This document shows positions 60,863 through 64,000 of a stretch of 64,000 nt of DNA, piece by piece. A model generated the notes under the pieces. The model did no database searches. It worked only from the letters and a program-made list of their open reading frames with translations, and was not told the origin of the DNA. Both the position numbers and the translations under genes were made by a program. The stretch lies in assembly GCA_034766995.1 (NCBI GenBank), contig CM068323.1, forward strand, positions 19,053,112-19,117,111, written 5' to 3'. Position 1 is the stretch's first letter; every line of letters begins with the position of its first letter. This stretch comes from Acanthacorydalis orientalis (lineage: Eukaryota > Arthropoda > Insecta > Megaloptera > Corydalidae).

Positions 60863-61899
60863 CTTCGTGTTTATTTCTCAGTTTTGATAAAAATAAACAT
60901 ATCGCACATATACGACTTTCAGTCGATCTTAATTTATAATATCCATGCATTAAATATAAGAAAAATTAATATTTACTTAGATTTTTAACAACAAATGTGA
61001 GGTGATATCTACGGACACGATGTTACTGGCAGGGATGTCATCGACAAAAAGGATTTTTGATCCTTAGAAGAGAGTTTATAACGAATTTTTGTACCCAGAT
61101 AGACCCATATGGATTGAATTAAGGGTATTGCATCAAAACTGTACTTACCAGATCGATACACTACTTTTTACATGACTTCAAAAATGAGTGTACCAAATAT
61201 TACCACCTAGGCACGAGACGGTTCAACTCAAAAACATTTTTTATAAAGTTTAAATAATTCTTGTTGTAATTGTGTTAGATAATCGTAATATATATTAATA
61301 AGATTGTATTTATTTATTTTTTGATTCAATTTGATAAAAATTAAAACGAAGACATTTTTAATATAAATATAAAATCAAAATTAATTTCTTTATGCTTCTT
61401 TGGGGATTTGTAAAGTACAATAAATAATATTACTTAAATTTACACAATATATTTAATATATTTTGATAAATAATGACAACGAAGTTTGTAATAATTTTAT
61501 AATTATCCGCACGTGTTTACGTCTGTATGTGTGTGCATATAATGTGTAAACATATTGTGTATAAGTTATAAACGAAGGACGGGGAAAACGGTTGTGTCTG
61601 AATTTCAGAAACACTTTGAAACTTCTGTAGTCTGAAACAGAAGATTGGTTCGAGTGTCATTAACAGAAGTAAACTGTATATTTTTGTTTGTTTACCTGTA
61701 TTTCGTGACGGTTTCCAATTTTCGTCAATTTTTCGACAAATATAATTACTAAGTGAGTGCTTATAAAAGTATAGCGATTTATGTCGTCTTTTAAATATTT
61801 TTTTTGATATATTTTGTAAAATAAAATGTATTAAAATTTAATTATTGATTTATATACAAAGTGAAAACTCAAACAAATATATTATTAAACATATTTGGA

Positions 61900-61901
<2 letters not shown>

Positions 61902-61947
<46 letters not shown>

Positions 61948-61956
61948 ATGTATATA
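61902..61956. repeat. (TA)n tract abutting the Helitron-like end
   Basis: The right part degrades into TGTATG units before CTAG at 61957. Confidence 0.95.
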
Positions 61957-62045
61957 CTAGGGGGCTTAGCCCCTGCTTGTTGCGCTCACAGCTCTCTGGC
62001 TTGTTGCGCTGGCCCAATTGTCAATTATAAGTCTCTACATGAACC
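61957..62045 (-). mobile_element. Possible Helitron-like 3' terminus
   Basis: Read on the minus strand, a short GC-rich hairpin (GGGGC, loop, GCCCC at 61973-61961) is followed at once by CTAG and then T, the arrangement expected near a Helitron 3' end. The adjacent sequence (two copies of GCTTGTTGCGCT at about 61975 and 62000) is unlike the surrounding DNA. It lies beside TA tracts. The other end of the element was not found. Confidence 0.3.
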
Positions 62046-62118
62046 AAATGAAACAATAAACATATTTTTTAAAACTCATTATATCTATATAATTATTAAC
62101 ACAGATGTATCGCAACGT

Positions 62119-62119
<1 letters not shown>

Positions 62120-62169
<50 letters not shown>
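62120..62169. repeat. (TA)n tract
   Basis: 50 bp, uninterrupted. Confidence 0.95.
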
Positions 62170-62172
<3 letters not shown>

Positions 62173-62230
62173 TGTTTATATAAACATTGCAGATAGATTA
62201 TTTCTTGCAACATTTTTGTGGATAATTTTG

Positions 62231-62234
<4 letters not shown>

Positions 62235-62277
<43 letters not shown>

Positions 62278-62288
62278 AGAGAGAGAGA
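62235..62288. repeat. Compound (TA)n(GA)n tract
   Basis: TA units change to GGGAGAGAGAGAGA. Confidence 0.95.
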
Positions 62289-63015
62289 AATAGAAAGATA
62301 TTTTTTATTTTAATTAATTTGCTAGATAATTAAATCGAGTATTACAAATAAACGTACAGGAAATACGTGACAAGGGAAAGAATTACTAAATGAAAACTGT
62401 ATACATTTTCGATTTGATTAAAACACAATTCCGTTCTTAATTTTTAAGAAACACATTTGCTTTTCTCTCGTGCATCCACCGAACACAAGCCGAACTTTAT
62501 TAGCTCTGCAATCATTTCAATTCCATAGATTATATTCTACCTTATTCTGATTTATCTGTCGATAACAAAACGTTCTGCTATGTGATATGAATAAATTGCG
62601 TACATGTGAAGACCGTCCCACTAACGGGAATCGAAAGGCGGACGTACGGCGTTCAGTTAGTTTTATATATGATGTCCGTTAAACGACAAACTAAACGAAT
62701 GCGCGATCGTAAATCAGATCGTGGACTCAGGGGGCATGTCGTACCGTCAATATGTGTTTCTGAACGATGACAGTTACTGGAATTTAATGTTTATTCATAT
62801 CGTAAAATGGCTGATTTATTAATCTTTATCGCCGATGCATATGTGTATGTTTTTTTTTGTCGAAAAATATTTTCAATATGTACGCCAATAAATATATTAA
62901 CATACATGCACGTACATGGTTTTCCACACCCCAATCGTCGTAAAAGATTCGAAGAGCGACCTATATTTTTGAGAAAATACTTATTTTTAAAACTGAATTT
63001 CCAGTCTGAATAACG

Positions 63016-63016
<1 letters not shown>

Positions 63017-63062
<46 letters not shown>
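63017..63062. repeat. (TA)n tract
   Basis: 46 bp; shorter tracts follow at 63273-63290 and 63521-63541. Confidence 0.95.
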
Positions 63063-63064
<2 letters not shown>

Positions 63065-64000
63065 AATAACAACTGAATTGAAATGAATGTGCACAACGGT
63101 TTTCAATATTATATTATATCCAATAACAAAATACTCTTGGAATTACATTAACTGAGTACTCTTAAATAATATAAATGTACGTAGATATAAAATATTGTAT
63201 GCCCTCTCAGTTAAGTATGTGATAGTTTTTCTATTGTCAGCACAATCCATTATGAAATTCCCGAATGGAATCCAATATATATATATATACATACACTTGT
63301 ATATATTCGTTCGAGAGGCTTTCTCTTACGGGCGACGGAATCAAATCCCCAGAGAGTAGTATTAGTTGTCATGGGAGTGAATGAGACACATACGTACATG
63401 TTTACAGATATGTTCTATAGTTTTAGTTTTTCCATTATTCTGTATTCAGTGGCATTTTATTGACGTTAAGAGGTGTCAATTCAATATAGAAAGTTCGAAT
63501 CGATATTCTTAAAAATTTATATTATATATATATATATATATGTATTTTTTTTCTTTGTTGAAAAAAAACTATCAGAGAAATTCTGTAGTAATAATATGAT
63601 AGCTGAAGAACTGGTCAGTTTTAGAATTATTTACTGAAGTAGTAGAATTTATTATTCAATAATAATTATTTTCAGTACTTTATTTTATATTTTTGAAAAG
63701 TTATTTTTCATTTTCTGAAGCGTTTTTTCATTAGTTGATTTATGTGTCTATAAATTTTTTTGTTTATTCTGTATAATATTATATTTTTGGTTTTTAATAA
63801 AGAAACAGTGTTTGTTTCATGATTGATTACGTAAATACAATATAAATATTGTAGACTTTTGTACATATTTGTATATTTTTAAATAAAATTGTATGACATA
63901 AATAACTAAATGAAGAATACAGCTATTAATTTCTGTAGTATTGAAAAATTTTTCAGCACAGTACAAAGTATATTAAATTGCATACAGATATCAAAAACGG

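Larger units (their letters stand above)
57421..64000. other. Gene-poor right end of the window
   Basis: About 6.6 kb with no supported gene. It holds a less AT-rich patch at 59030-59400, two possible mobile-element remnants (60.35-60.86 kb and 61.96 kb), a moderately GC-rich stretch at 62600-62760 and several TA tracts. Everything else is AT-rich DNA without visible structure. Confidence 0.45.

Noticed and set aside
1..64000. Transfer RNA genes, ribosomal RNA and CRISPR arrays
   Set aside because: Read by eye for B-box-like GGTTCGANTCC sequences and regular spacer repeats; none found. A short tRNA could be missed without a covariance search.

Overview
The window looks like nuclear DNA from an insect, most likely a hymenopteran such as a bee. 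It is very AT-rich. Genes are split by short GT-AG introns, and the proteins include insect-type chitin deacetylase and ionotropic-receptor families. AT dinucleotide tracts recur every 1-2 kb. The species was not identified; the assignment rests on gene content and base composition, not on a search.

The left half (1-32 kb) is gene-dense. From left to right it holds: the 5' end of Exo84 (exocyst subunit, minus, running off the left edge); a HAD-family phosphatase of the GS1-like/pseudouridine-5'-phosphatase type (plus, 4 exons); Gcna, a SprT-like metalloprotease with a long acidic disordered N-terminus (plus, 9 exons, 1026 aa); two tandem intronless divergent ionotropic receptors (plus, 605 and 603 aa); a chitin deacetylase-like gene with an 8.2-kb first intron (plus, 8 exons, 493 aa); NDUFC2, a complex I subunit (minus, 3 exons, 116 aa); CLPTM1 (minus, 3 exons, 616 aa); RpL9/uL6 (minus, 189 aa, with a probable TOP-type 5' noncoding exon); and, just upstream of RpL9 on the opposite strand, a broken partial copy of RpL9.

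The exon models were built by hand. Each closes in frame across every splice junction and ends at a stop, except Exo84, which is cut by the window edge. One Gcna junction (exon 2 to 3) has two workable solutions.

The right half (32-64 kb) has no recognisable protein gene. It is AT-rich DNA with dozens of (TA)n tracts, broken by a few GC-richer patches (about 36.5-36.9, 38.4-38.8, 41.1-41.3, 51.4-51.8, 52.6-52.8, 57.1-57.4 and 59.0-59.4 kb) that may be promoters, 5' exons or conserved regulatory DNA. Two short candidate first exons (45318 and 49278) encode hydrophobic N-termini and both end in splice phase 1. They may be alternative signal-peptide exons of one long gene continuing past the window, but this is inference. 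Two possible mobile-element remnants (about 60.35-60.86 kb and a Helitron-like end at 61.96 kb) also lie here.

The genes do not form a pathway; this is ordinary insect gene order with housekeeping, cuticle, germline and chemosensory genes side by side. No new molecular system was seen. The most notable items are the inverted RpL9 copy, the tandem receptors, the chitin deacetylase with substituted metal ligands and the paired candidate signal-peptide exons.
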